A stretch of DNA of 5,490 bases from a bacterium. GTDB taxonomy: Bacteria > Cyanobacteriota > Vampirovibrionia > Gastranaerophilales > Gastranaerophilaceae. Under the pieces are notes generated by a model that made no database searches, was not told the DNA's origin, and worked only from the letters and a program-made list of their open reading frames with translations. Below are positions 1 through 5,490 of the stretch, piece by piece. Within the stretch, counting starts at the first letter, position 1; each line of letters opens with the position of its first letter. The position numbers and the translations under genes are program-made. The stretch lies in NCBI GenBank assembly GCA_017477685.1, contig JAFUUT010000068.1, positions 1 to 5,490 of the forward strand, given 5' to 3'.

Positions 1-1811
1 AACAAGCATATGAAGGTATGAAAGAAATGACAATTAAAACCTTTAAGAAAAAAGGTGATGACATTGTTAATATGAACTTAGCATTAATAGATGCTGCAAT
101 TAACGCAACAGAAGAAGTTGTTGTACCGGCTTCTTTAGACGGTGTTGCACATGCTGATCACGTTGAAATGATTCCTGCTGATGCGGATGAATTTGCTAAG
201 AAGATTATTGAACCGTCAATGAGACAAAAAGGGGATGATATCCCTGTTTCTGCAATGAGTGTTGACGGTGTTATTCCTACAGGTACAGCTTGTCTTGAAA
301 AACGTGGTATTGCTCCTCGCGTTCCAAAATGGAACAGTGAAACATGTATTCAATGCGGAATTTGCGCATCTGCTTGTCCTCACGCTGCAATCAGAACAAA
401 ATTGGTTGAAGAAAAGGATTTGGCAAATGCTCCTGCGTCATTTAATACAGTTGATGCAAAACCAAACGATCACGGTGAAAAATTCAAAGTTCAAGTATAC
501 TGCAAAGATTGTACAGGCTGCGGTGTTTGTGTAGACCAATGTCCGATGTCAAAAGTTGCAGGAAAAGAAGCACTTACCTGGTCTTCAATTGAAGCCGAAG
601 AAGCTGCAGGTGAAGATGCAAACGAAAAATTCTTTGACGAGTTACCTGATAACGTAATGGGTAAAAATACAATTAAAACTATTAAAGGCGCTATGCTAAG
701 AAAACCGTTATTCGAATTCTCAGGTGCTTGTGCAGGTTGCGGCGAAACTCCATATGTTAAATTAGTTTCACAATTATTTGGTGAAAACGCAATCGTTGCA
801 AACGCAACAGGCTGTTCATCAATTTACTCTGGTACTTTCCCGACAATTCCTTATACAAAAACAAAAGAAGGCAGAGGTCCGGCTTGGGCTAATTCATTAT
901 TTGAAGATAATGCTGAATTTGGTTTTGGTATGAGATTGGCAGTTGATACTAACAGAGAACTTTTAAAAGAAAATGTTGAAAAAGTTCTTGCTAATCCGAA
1001 TGCTAAAGCTGATGTGAAAGAAGCTTTAGAAAACGCTATGGCGCATTGGGATAATTCAAAAACTCCTGAAGCAGTTGAAGCTCAAAATAAAGTTAAAGAA
1101 GTACTTGCAAAACATCAGGATGATATGTGTCCGACCTGTGCTAAAATCCAAGAACTTCAAGACTACTTTACAGATAAATCAGTATGGATTATCGGTGGTG
1201 ACGGATGGGCTAACGATATAGGATACGGCGGTATTGACCATGTTCTTGCTCAAAATAAGAATGTAAACATCCTTGTACTTGATACAGAAGTATACTCAAA
1301 TACAGGCGGTCAAGCTTCTAAATCAACTCCAACAGGTGCTGTTGCAAAATTTGCTACAGGCGGTAAGAGAACTTATAAAAAGAACATGGGCTTGATGAGT
1401 ATGTCTTACGGTTATGTTTATGTTGCTTCAGTTGCATTAGGTGCAGACAGAGCTCAAACTCTTAAAGCATTCCAGGAAGCTGAGGCATACAACGGACCGT
1501 CAATCATCTTTGCTTATGCTCCATGTATTGCTCACGGTATTGATATGTCTAAAACTCAGACAGAGCAAAAACGTGCGGTTGAAGCAGGATACTTCCCGCT
1601 ATACAGATACAATCCTGAAGCAGAAGTTCCGTTCACTTGGGATGCAAAAGAACCAAAAGCTGATTACCAAGAATTCATCAGATCAGAAGGACGCTATAAG
1701 TCATTACTTAAAACAAATCCTGAAGCTGCTGAAGAATTGTATGCTCAGGCTCAAAAAGATGCCGCTACAAGAATGGATGTATATAAGGCAGTCGGCGCAT
1801 TGTTAAAATAG
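1..1811 (+). CDS. nifJ: Pyruvate:ferredoxin (flavodoxin) oxidoreductase, C-terminal half (5' end outside window)
   Basis: This cytoplasmic enzyme oxidises pyruvate with CoA to acetyl-CoA and CO2 and passes the electrons to ferredoxin or flavodoxin, using thiamine diphosphate (TPP) and three [4Fe-4S] clusters. The frame is open from base 3, so the first visible ATG (18) is internal; 602 residues are visible of a one-chain enzyme usually near 1,170-1,200 (family knowledge). Numbering the visible part from base 3: an EKR-type segment (EKRG near 99), then a two-cluster ferredoxin domain with CIQCGICASACP (Cys 115/118/121/125) and CTGCGVCVDQCP (Cys 170/173/176/180). The TPP domain carries the proximal-cluster cysteines CAGC (243/246), ATGC (271) and PCIAHG (508), plus the cofactor motifs GGDGWANDIGYGG (398-410) and VYSNTGGQ (430-437). 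All expected cluster ligands are present. No extra C-terminal extension with a cysteine pair, as in the Desulfovibrio africanus enzyme, is seen. A terminator follows closely, so this is the last gene of its transcript. Identification is firm. Confidence 0.97.
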   Translation, partial: QAYEGMKEMTIKTFKKKGDDIVNMNLALIDAAINATEEVVVPASLDGVAHADHVEMIPADADEFAKKIIEPSMRQKGDDIPVSAMSVDGVIPTGTACLEKRGIAPRVPKWNSETCIQCGICASACPHAAIRTKLVEEKDLANAPASFNTVDAKPNDHGEKFKVQVYCKDCTGCGVCVDQCPMSKVAGKEALTWSSIEAEEAAGEDANEKFFDELPDNVMGKNTIKTIKGAMLRKPLFEFSGACAGCGETPYVKLVSQLFGENAIVANATGCSSIYSGTFPTIPYTKTKEGRGPAWANSLFEDNAEFGFGMRLAVDTNRELLKENVEKVLANPNAKADVKEALENAMAHWDNSKTPEAVEAQNKVKEVLAKHQDDMCPTCAKIQELQDYFTDKSVWIIGGDGWANDIGYGGIDHVLAQNKNVNILVLDTEVYSNTGGQASKSTPTGAVAKFATGGKRTYKKNMGLMSMSYGYVYVASVALGADRAQTLKAFQEAEAYNGPSIIFAYAPCIAHGIDMSKTQTEQKRAVEAGYFPLYRYNPEAEVPFTWDAKEPKADYQEFIRSEGRYKSLLKTNPEAAEELYAQAQKDAATRMDVYKAVGALLK

Positions 1812-1830
1812 CAATCAGCTAATATATTAT

Positions 1831-1866
1831 AAAATCCCTTTTTCAACTATGGAAAAGGGATTTTTA
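1831..1866 (+). terminator. Rho-independent terminator after the pyruvate:ferredoxin oxidoreductase gene
   Basis: A perfect 12-bp inverted repeat (AAAATCCCTTTT at 1831-1842 and AAAAGGGATTTT at 1853-1864) can be extended by a C-G and a T-G pair to leave the loop AACTAT. It ends in a run of five T. It lies 20 bp after the stop codon. Confidence 0.92.
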
Positions 1867-1896
1867 TTGTTACAATAATTTTACAATATTTATATT
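1867..1896 (+). promoter_or_regulatory. Tentative promoter for the two-gene paralog operon
   Basis: TTGTTA (1867-1872, 4/6 to the -35 consensus) is followed after 18 bp by TATATT (1891-1896, 5/6 to the -10). This would give a leader of roughly 75 nt before the ATG at 1980. The stretch is very AT-rich, so such matches arise easily by chance. A second, weaker candidate is TTGATA at 1937-1942, which would leave almost no leader. Some promoter is expected here because a strong terminator lies just upstream. Confidence 0.3.
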
Positions 1897-1979
1897 TATA
1901 GCAAAATTTTTTATTCACGAGTTTATATATGGCATATTGATACATGAAATTGCATAAACATTATTGAAAGAAACAGCAA

Positions 1980-2756
1980 ATGAAAATCCAATCGAATTAT
2001 GTCAATAACTATAAAGCTCAACCTGCATTCAAAGCTCGTTTTTGCACCGAAGATGCTGAAACAAGAGATAATTTAATAAGTTTGGCTCATGCGGGTACTT
2101 ATAGAGCGGATGATTACAATGCAAAAGCTATTTGGGCTTTAATCAATGAATTAGAAAAGATTGATACAGATGACAAACTTTTGGTAACATGGAATAAAAG
2201 CCGCGAACAAGATGAAATTAAAATATCAAATTGTGTAAGACCTGATGATTCTACCCCGGTCACCTTGGTAATAAAAAAGTATTACACGGATGAATACTGG
2301 GGTACACATTGCAGTTATTATATAAAAGACGATTGGAAAAAAGAACTTCAACTTATCGATGAAGATACTTATTATGATAAAGTTGCTAGCGCGTTATACA
2401 GAGCTATTTTTAGTTCCGAGGGATTACGAGCATTATTCCCGGCTCCACGTAATTACCAGTTAAAAGAAGATTATAGGAAAACAATTAACAGGTATGCCAA
2501 TGATTTGGATAAACTGGTGGATAGACCCGGAGTGATTTCTGAAATCGAAATGATAGATAATATAAATAATCAATTCGACAATTTGTCCCGCCAGTATGGT
2601 AACGCAGATAAAGAAATGCGTAAAATTCTTGATAAAAAATTACACGAATTAGATGAAGAAATAAAAAAAAATCACAAACTTCGTATGGACTTAGGCTTAA
2701 TGGCAGATACAGCCAGAGTAAGTTACGTATGCACAAAAATTGACACCATGGCATAA
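1980..2756 (+). CDS. Hypothetical protein, paralog A of an unrecognised family (QPAFKA N-terminus)
   Basis: I do not recognise this 258-residue protein and assign no function. It has no signal peptide and no membrane segment, so it is probably soluble. The polar, Asn-rich start (residues 1-13) leads into QPAFKARF (14-21) and DAETR (25-29). Next come a helical block with IWALINELEKID (51-62), a polar middle with aromatic residues (YYTDEYWGTHCSYY, 101-114), an ALYRAIFS block (138-145), and a charged, probably coiled-coil stretch (about 185-232) containing YGNADKE. The last ten residues, YVCTKIDTMA, are nearly the same as those of the next gene. The start at 1980 is supported by the aligned N-terminus of its paralog; the ribosome binding site is weak (GAAAG at 1966-1970). 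It is the first gene of a likely operon with the paralog 18 bp downstream. The coding call is secure. Confidence 0.85.
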   Translation: MKIQSNYVNNYKAQPAFKARFCTEDAETRDNLISLAHAGTYRADDYNAKAIWALINELEKIDTDDKLLVTWNKSREQDEIKISNCVRPDDSTPVTLVIKKYYTDEYWGTHCSYYIKDDWKKELQLIDEDTYYDKVASALYRAIFSSEGLRALFPAPRNYQLKEDYRKTINRYANDLDKLVDRPGVISEIEMIDNINNQFDNLSRQYGNADKEMRKILDKKLHELDEEIKKNHKLRMDLGLMADTARVSYVCTKIDTMA

Positions 2757-2760
2757 ACAA

Positions 2761-2765
2761 AAAGG
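2761..2765 (+). promoter_or_regulatory. Ribosome binding site of paralog B
   Basis: AAAGG lies 9 bp before the ATG at 2775, inside the 18-bp gap that follows the stop of paralog A. The gap is too short for a separate promoter and terminator, which supports co-transcription of the two genes. Confidence 0.6.
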
Positions 2766-2774
2766 CAAAACGAT

Positions 2775-3503
2775 ATGAAAATCATACCGAATTACAATAA
2801 TACTATTCACACACAACCTGCATTCAGAGCAAGTTTTGATTTTAAAGATGCAGAAACAAGAGAACTTTTGAAAATATTTACTTACACTTATCCAACGACT
2901 TGTAATGGAGATCACAACGCAATAATGATTTGGTCATTAATGAAAGAATTAGAAAAAATTGATTCTAATGATTTACTGACCATAAGATTTGAAAAAGCTG
3001 ACAGCGATCATCTTCTCCTTTATGGTAATCTTATAATACAAAACAAGAAAACAAAAAATTCAATTACTATTGAAATATTACAAGGTTTAAGAGATGGATT
3101 CGGAGGTAAAGAGATTGATTTTGATTTAATAATTGATGACAATAAGAAAAGGGTCACTTTAAATATTGATGAACCTTCTTCTTTGTATGCTTCTAATATC
3201 GCAGAACATTTATATTATGCTATTTTCAGCGACTACGGAATGTTTAAATTATTTAATATACATCCTCGTGATGGAATAATACCCCGCCATACTGATAGTT
3301 TAGACATGTTAACAAATATACCGGATGAAAGAATTAAATTGAGACAAAAAATAGATAAACAAATTTACAAATTAAAAAAACGATATAGGAATGCGGATAA
3401 TAAAGAGTGCGAAAGACTTAAAGTAAAAATAGACAAATTGCACGAAGAAAGATGCAATATTCGTCAACAGTATGTTTGGACAAAAATTGACCTTATGGGC
3501 TAA
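2775..3503 (+). CDS. Hypothetical protein, paralog B of the same unrecognised family
   Basis: This 242-residue soluble protein of unknown function is homologous to the gene before it. The first 30 residues align without gaps at 17 identical positions (MKI, NY, QPAF, DAETR). IWSLMKELEKIDSNDLL (52-68) matches 11 of 17 residues of the upstream copy. LYYAIFS (146-152) and the charged helical region ending in KLHEE (about 183-225) also correspond, as does the terminal YVWTKIDLMG (233-242). The stretch between about residues 70 and 135 does not align by eye; here it contains alternating hydrophobic segments that suggest beta strands (for example NSITIEIL and IDFDLIIDD). There is no signal peptide or membrane helix. 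The start is fixed by its ribosome binding site and by the match to the upstream copy. It is the last gene before a hairpin terminator. The family and role are unknown; a secreted or surface effector and an intracellular protein are both possible. Confidence 0.85.
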   Translation: MKIIPNYNNTIHTQPAFRASFDFKDAETRELLKIFTYTYPTTCNGDHNAIMIWSLMKELEKIDSNDLLTIRFEKADSDHLLLYGNLIIQNKKTKNSITIEILQGLRDGFGGKEIDFDLIIDDNKKRVTLNIDEPSSLYASNIAEHLYYAIFSDYGMFKLFNIHPRDGIIPRHTDSLDMLTNIPDERIKLRQKIDKQIYKLKKRYRNADNKECERLKVKIDKLHEERCNIRQQYVWTKIDLMG

Positions 3504-3512
3504 GATATATTG

Positions 3513-3546
3513 AAAAACACCAAAGTATTTATCTTTGGTGTTTTTT
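3513..3546. terminator. Bidirectional intrinsic terminator between convergent genes
   Basis: A perfect 13-bp stem (AAAAACACCAAAG at 3513-3525 and CTTTGGTGTTTTT at 3533-3545) encloses the loop TATTTAT. It has a run of six T on the + strand and, read from the other side, five T on the - strand. It lies 9 bp after the + strand stop (3503) and 3 bp after the - strand stop (3550), so it can serve both genes. Confidence 0.92.
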
Positions 3547-3549
3547 ATA

Positions 3550-4281
3550 TTAATTAAATAAACTATCTAACAAGTCTAACAACCAGCCTAAAAGACCTCC
3601 GCCTCGACGTCTTCTGCCGCCGCCACCTGAACCGTCATCATCCCCATCATCGCCTTCGTCGCCAAGGTTGTCGTCATCTCCATTATCATCAGGGTCAGGA
3701 TCAGATGCCGGCGGGGTTATAGTTGCGTTCAAAGTAGCAAGGTCAGAGTTCCCGTTACCCTCAAATTTGTTTCTTGTACTAATGCTATTCATATCAAAGA
3801 CAAATGCTGCGCAGTTGAAAGGATTAGCTTCAGCATCACAACTTGTATTATATGCTGTTAATACGCTTGTTCCATCCAACAAGACAAAACCTAAAACATT
3901 TGTGTTCTCTGCCCAATTTTTCCCTAATGATGTTGAATCATTAAAAATATCAATACTTAGCTCCTCCCCGTCAACAGAGAATTTTTTGGGGAAACATCCG
4001 TTTAAGTTATCGTTTGAGCAAACCTGCACTATTTTAGCAGATTTTTTTAGAGCATTTACAAATTCCTCGGTAGAATTGTGAGATTGCAGCTCATCATCGG
4101 CTCTTAACCTTTGAATAGCTTGTACCAAAAGTGCAGACTCTTTTTTGTAGTTGTTTCCAAATCGAACCCTGTTAATTTGGTGAATTAATGTCGGAAGTGT
4201 TAATACCGCAATAACACCAATAAGTCCCATCGTAATTAATACCTCTGCCAAGGTAAAACCCTTTTTCATGTTTTTATACAT
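3550..4281 (-). CDS. Type IV pilin / type II secretion pseudopilin-like protein with an acidic-Gly/Arg-amphipathic C-terminal tail
   Basis: This 243-residue prepilin-like protein should be cleaved and methylated by a prepilin peptidase and assembled or anchored by its N-terminal helix. The class III signal KKG^FTLAEVL has cleavage after Gly8 and Glu at +5 (Glu13), followed by a hydrophobic helix (about 9-32, ending TLPTLI). Upstream in-frame ATGs exist, but the ATG at 4281 has TAAGG 8 bp before it and gives the usual short leader; the ATG at 4269 (MKKGF) has no good binding site. Two close cysteine pairs, Cys88/Cys96 and Cys148/Cys157, could form small disulfide loops in the globular domain. 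The end is odd: residues 194-216 hold 14 Asp/Glu of 23, then Gly-rich sequence with RRRR (217-229), then LLGWLLDLLDSLFN (230-243). It stands alone, divergent from the transporter and convergent with the paralog operon. Pilin class is clear; whether it is a pilus subunit, a minor pilin or a secretion pseudopilin cannot be told. Confidence 0.9.
   Translation of the reverse strand: MYKNMKKGFTLAEVLITMGLIGVIAVLTLPTLIHQINRVRFGNNYKKESALLVQAIQRLRADDELQSHNSTEEFVNALKKSAKIVQVCSNDNLNGCFPKKFSVDGEELSIDIFNDSTSLGKNWAENTNVLGFVLLDGTSVLTAYNTSCDAEANPFNCAAFVFDMNSISTRNKFEGNGNSDLATLNATITPPASDPDPDDNGDDDNLGDEGDDGDDDGSGGGGRRRRGGGLLGWLLDLLDSLFN
3553..3702 (-). other. Low-complexity 3' coding segment (Asp-rich tract, Gly/Arg block, amphipathic tail)
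   Basis: This is the last 50 codons of the pilin-like gene. It is much richer in G+C than the surrounding AT-rich DNA because of GAY, GGN and CGN codons. Codons vary within each run (GAT and GAC mixed; all four Gly codons; AGA, CGT and CGA for the four Arg). That argues against a fresh slippage expansion and for a retained protein sequence. Confidence 0.75.
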
Positions 4282-4289
4282 ATTAATAA

Positions 4290-4294
4290 CCTTA
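4290..4294 (-). promoter_or_regulatory. Ribosome binding site that sets the start of the pilin-like gene
   Basis: On the - strand TAAGG stands 8 bp before the ATG at 4281, while the next ATG (4269) is preceded only by A/T-rich sequence. This favours the start MYKNMKKGF over MKKGF. Both keep the prepilin cleavage site intact. Confidence 0.6.
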
Positions 4295-4314
4295 TGTGAT
4301 TTCCAACTATATTT

Positions 4315-4344
4315 ATTATAATACATTTGGGTATACTTTTTCAA
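4315..4344 (-). promoter_or_regulatory. Promoter of the pilin-like gene
   Basis: On the - strand TTGAAA (4344-4339, 5/6 to the -35 consensus) is followed after 18 bp by a perfect TATAAT (4320-4315). This places the transcript start near 4308 and gives a leader of about 27 nt. The -35 box overlaps that of the divergent transporter promoter. Confidence 0.6.
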
Positions 4345-4366
4345 GTGCAATATTATATGTTATAAT
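4338..4366 (+). promoter_or_regulatory. Promoter of the AI-2E family transporter gene
   Basis: A perfect extended -10 (TGT followed by TATAAT at 4361-4366) has TTTTCA (4338-4343, 4/6) 17 bp upstream. The transcript would start near 4373, leaving a leader of about 20 nt that contains the ribosome binding site. Confidence 0.65.
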
Positions 4367-4377
4367 CAAAAACAGAC

Positions 4378-4385
4378 AAGGGGAG
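4378..4385 (+). promoter_or_regulatory. Strong ribosome binding site of the transporter gene
   Basis: AAGGGGAG lies 6 bp before the ATG at 4392. It decides the start against an in-frame ATG at 4296, which would lie upstream of the predicted promoter. Confidence 0.8.
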
Positions 4386-4391
4386 ATAACC

Positions 4392-5438
4392 ATGCTGAAA
4401 AAATTATTGAATATAAAAACAATTATATTTGTATTATTAACAGTAGCATTCATCTTAACTGCACCTAAAATTATAGGGCTTTTGTTGATGTTGTTTGCAT
4501 CATTTGTTCTTGCAGCTGCGTTAAACCCTTTTGTAAACAAGCTAGAGAGTAAATTCAAAAATAGATCTTTGGCTGCAATAGTTTCATTGCTGATTGTTTT
4601 TGTTCTCATTATAGTGCTTATCCTCCCTATTATTATAATGGGGGTCAAGGAAGTTGAAGTTGTTGCAACTATTTTGCCTGAAAAGCTGCTTAAGTTTTAC
4701 CAATCAGCAGTAAATTTCTGCATATACGGACACTCTTTATCTGATATTATACCGACTGAAAATATTATAAATGCATCGCCGGATGTCGCACAAGGATTAT
4801 TCAATCATCTGAGCAATATTACCCTCGGATTTTTCCAGATGTGCTTTTTCGGAATTATGCTGACTATGTTTGTATTTTATATTATTGTGGACAAGCATTA
4901 TTTAAAATCAAAATTTATAGAGTTTTTCCCGCCGCACTTTAAAAGCAAGGCTGAATCTATTTTGTACGATATCACATCGAAAGTCGGCAACTATATTAGA
5001 GCGCAAATCCTGTCTATGTTTGCGGTTGGTCTGATGATTACAATTTCGGTTGCAATTTTAGGTATTGATTATCCGGTGTTGCTCGGTTTGATTGCCGGAA
5101 TTTGCGATATTATTCCTATTCTTGGGCCTTCAATTGCTTTGGCTGTAATTATTATGGTGGCATACCCACTTGGTATTGTAAAAATAATTCTTGCGATAAT
5201 ATTGTTCTTAACTGCACAACAGCTTTCTAATTATGTAATCAGACCGTTTTTGTTCGGGAAGTTTATGAAGCTTCACCCTATAACAATACTTGTTGCACTT
5301 GTCGTTGCCCAAGAATTTCTTGGAATTTGGGGAGTAATTCTATCACCTGCAATTGCAGCTACCGTTTGTGTATTGTTTGATGAGTTATATTTAAATCCTA
5401 TTAATGAAAAAGAGCAGGATAATGGTGTTGAGCAATAA
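4392..5438 (+). CDS. AI-2E family transporter (polytopic inner-membrane protein)
   Basis: This 348-residue membrane protein belongs by sequence to the AI-2E transporter family (PF01594 type; YdiK/PerM/TqsA relatives). Members have been linked to export of autoinducer-2, Na+/H+ exchange or other efflux, so the substrate here is open. Hydrophobic segments lie near residues 10-45 (two close helices ending in the family-like LAAALNPFVNKLE) and 60-84. A soluble, amphipathic stretch follows (about 85-140). Further helices lie near 143-166, 205-224, 226-258 (with LLGLIAGICDIIPILGPSIAL, 230-250), 262-276 and 296-330 (HPITILVALVVAQEFLGIWGVILSPAIAA). FFPPHF (178-183) and SNYVIRPFLFGK (279-290) are also typical of the family. 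Length is normal and the C-terminus is short, charged and probably cytoplasmic. The start is set by a strong ribosome binding site. Another reading frame starts within its last codons, suggesting co-transcription. Confidence 0.93.
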   Translation: MLKKLLNIKTIIFVLLTVAFILTAPKIIGLLLMLFASFVLAAALNPFVNKLESKFKNRSLAAIVSLLIVFVLIIVLILPIIIMGVKEVEVVATILPEKLLKFYQSAVNFCIYGHSLSDIIPTENIINASPDVAQGLFNHLSNITLGFFQMCFFGIMLTMFVFYIIVDKHYLKSKFIEFFPPHFKSKAESILYDITSKVGNYIRAQILSMFAVGLMITISVAILGIDYPVLLGLIAGICDIIPILGPSIALAVIIMVAYPLGIVKIILAIILFLTAQQLSNYVIRPFLFGKFMKLHPITILVALVVAQEFLGIWGVILSPAIAATVCVLFDELYLNPINEKEQDNGVEQ

Positions 5439-5490
5439 CTCGAATGATATATATCTATACGAACGCCACCTCGATAAAAATCCGGATTTA
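5425..5490 (+). CDS. Start of an unidentified gene overlapping the transporter 3' end (partial, right edge)
   Basis: A frame different from that of the transporter stays open to the window end and reads, from GTG at 5425, VLSNNSNDIYLYERHLDKNPDL (first residue read as Met). The mixture of polar, charged and aromatic residues looks like real coding sequence. AGGA at 5416-5419 lies 5 bp before this GTG; an ATG at 5422 (2 bp from AGGA) and a TTG at 5428 (8 bp) are alternative starts. The overlap with the transporter stop (5438) implies translational coupling. Too little is visible to name a product. Confidence 0.45.
   Translation, partial: MLSNNSNDIYLYERHLDKNPDL

Noticed and set aside
259..534. 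Open frames within the oxidoreductase gene in another frame (259-534 and 1441-1806)
   Set aside because: They overlap strongly supported coding sequence, and their Leu/Gln/Lys-heavy products look like out-of-frame translation.
18..1811. Taking the oxidoreductase gene to start at the ATG at base 18
   Set aside because: The frame is open to base 3 and the sequence there is already inside a known internal domain of a protein about twice this length; this is a truncation by the window edge.
2485..2915. Minus-strand open frames opposite the paralog pair (2485-2760 and 2697-2915)
   Set aside because: Both lie over well-supported + strand genes, and their Cys/Phe/Tyr-rich products are typical antisense shadows.
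3553..3636. GlyGly-CTERM / rhombosortase-type sorting signal at the pilin C-terminus
   Set aside because: The Gly-rich run followed by LLGWLL is reminiscent, but the hydrophobic part is only 14 residues and interrupted by Asp, and the Arg cluster lies before it rather than at the very end.
3634..3702. Thrombospondin type-3 or dockerin-like calcium repeats in the Asp-rich tract
   Set aside because: Asp spacing is irregular and no repeat of the DxDxDGxxD type can be laid out; cation binding stays possible but is not shown.
3668..4081. A 137-codon + strand open frame opposite the pilin-like gene
   Set aside because: It is the reverse-strand shadow of a gene with a clear prepilin signal; it has no ribosome binding site and its Ser/Pro-rich start only mirrors the Asp/Gly codons.
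4296..4391. Upstream in-frame extension of the transporter to an ATG at 4296
   Set aside because: It would begin before the predicted promoter and overlap the leader of the pilin-like gene; the ATG at 4392 has a strong ribosome binding site and fits the family N-terminus.
4316..4648. Minus-strand open frame opposite the transporter's start
   Set aside because: It is antisense to membrane-helix codons and covers the promoter region; it shows no signal of its own.
5444..5490. Alternative downstream gene starting at the ATG at 5444
   Set aside because: It is also open to the edge, but it has no ribosome binding site and its product (MIYIYTNATSIKIRI) looks less like natural coding sequence than the frame from 5425.
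1..5490. CRISPR arrays, tRNA or rRNA genes, insertion sequences
   Set aside because: I saw no spaced direct repeats, tRNA-like cloverleaf, conserved rRNA sequence or transposase reading frame on either strand.

Overview
The window is AT-rich and gene-dense, with standard code use. It looks like a fermentative anaerobic gut-type bacterium. The best guess is a Gastranaerophilales / Melainabacteria-like member of the Cyanobacteriota (Vampirovibrionia). This rests on three things together: a one-chain pyruvate:ferredoxin oxidoreductase, a pilin-like protein with the N-terminal type GFTLAEVLITMGLIGVIAVL, and two hypothetical proteins with a short N-terminal QPAF[KR]A segment. I associate that segment, from memory, with hypothetical proteins of this group. 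The assignment is an inference; Elusimicrobia, Fusobacteria or low-GC Firmicutes are not excluded.

Layout. Bases 1-1811 (+) hold the C-terminal half of pyruvate:ferredoxin oxidoreductase; its N-terminal half lies to the left of the window. A strong intrinsic terminator follows at 1831-1866. Then comes a likely two-gene operon (+), 1980-2756 and 2775-3503, coding for two diverged paralogs of a family I do not recognise. Their N-terminal segments, an IW..L..ELEKID block, a charged helical region and their last ten residues align; the central part does not. A hairpin at 3513-3546 can end transcription in both directions between this operon and the convergent gene at 3550-4281 (-). That gene encodes a type IV pilin / type II secretion pseudopilin-like protein with an odd C-terminus: an Asp-rich tract, a Gly/Arg block and a short amphipathic leucine-rich tail. 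Divergent from it at 4392-5438 (+) is an AI-2E-family polytopic membrane transporter. The two genes share a short intergenic region in which the predicted -35 boxes of both promoters overlap. A further (+) reading frame begins inside the end of the transporter gene and runs off the right edge.

How they work together. Only the two paralogs (an operon, 18 bp apart) and perhaps the transporter plus the gene overlapping its 3' end look co-transcribed. Pyruvate oxidation, the pilin and the transporter are not linked in any obvious pathway. The most unusual parts are the unknown paralog pair and the pilin's C-terminal tail.
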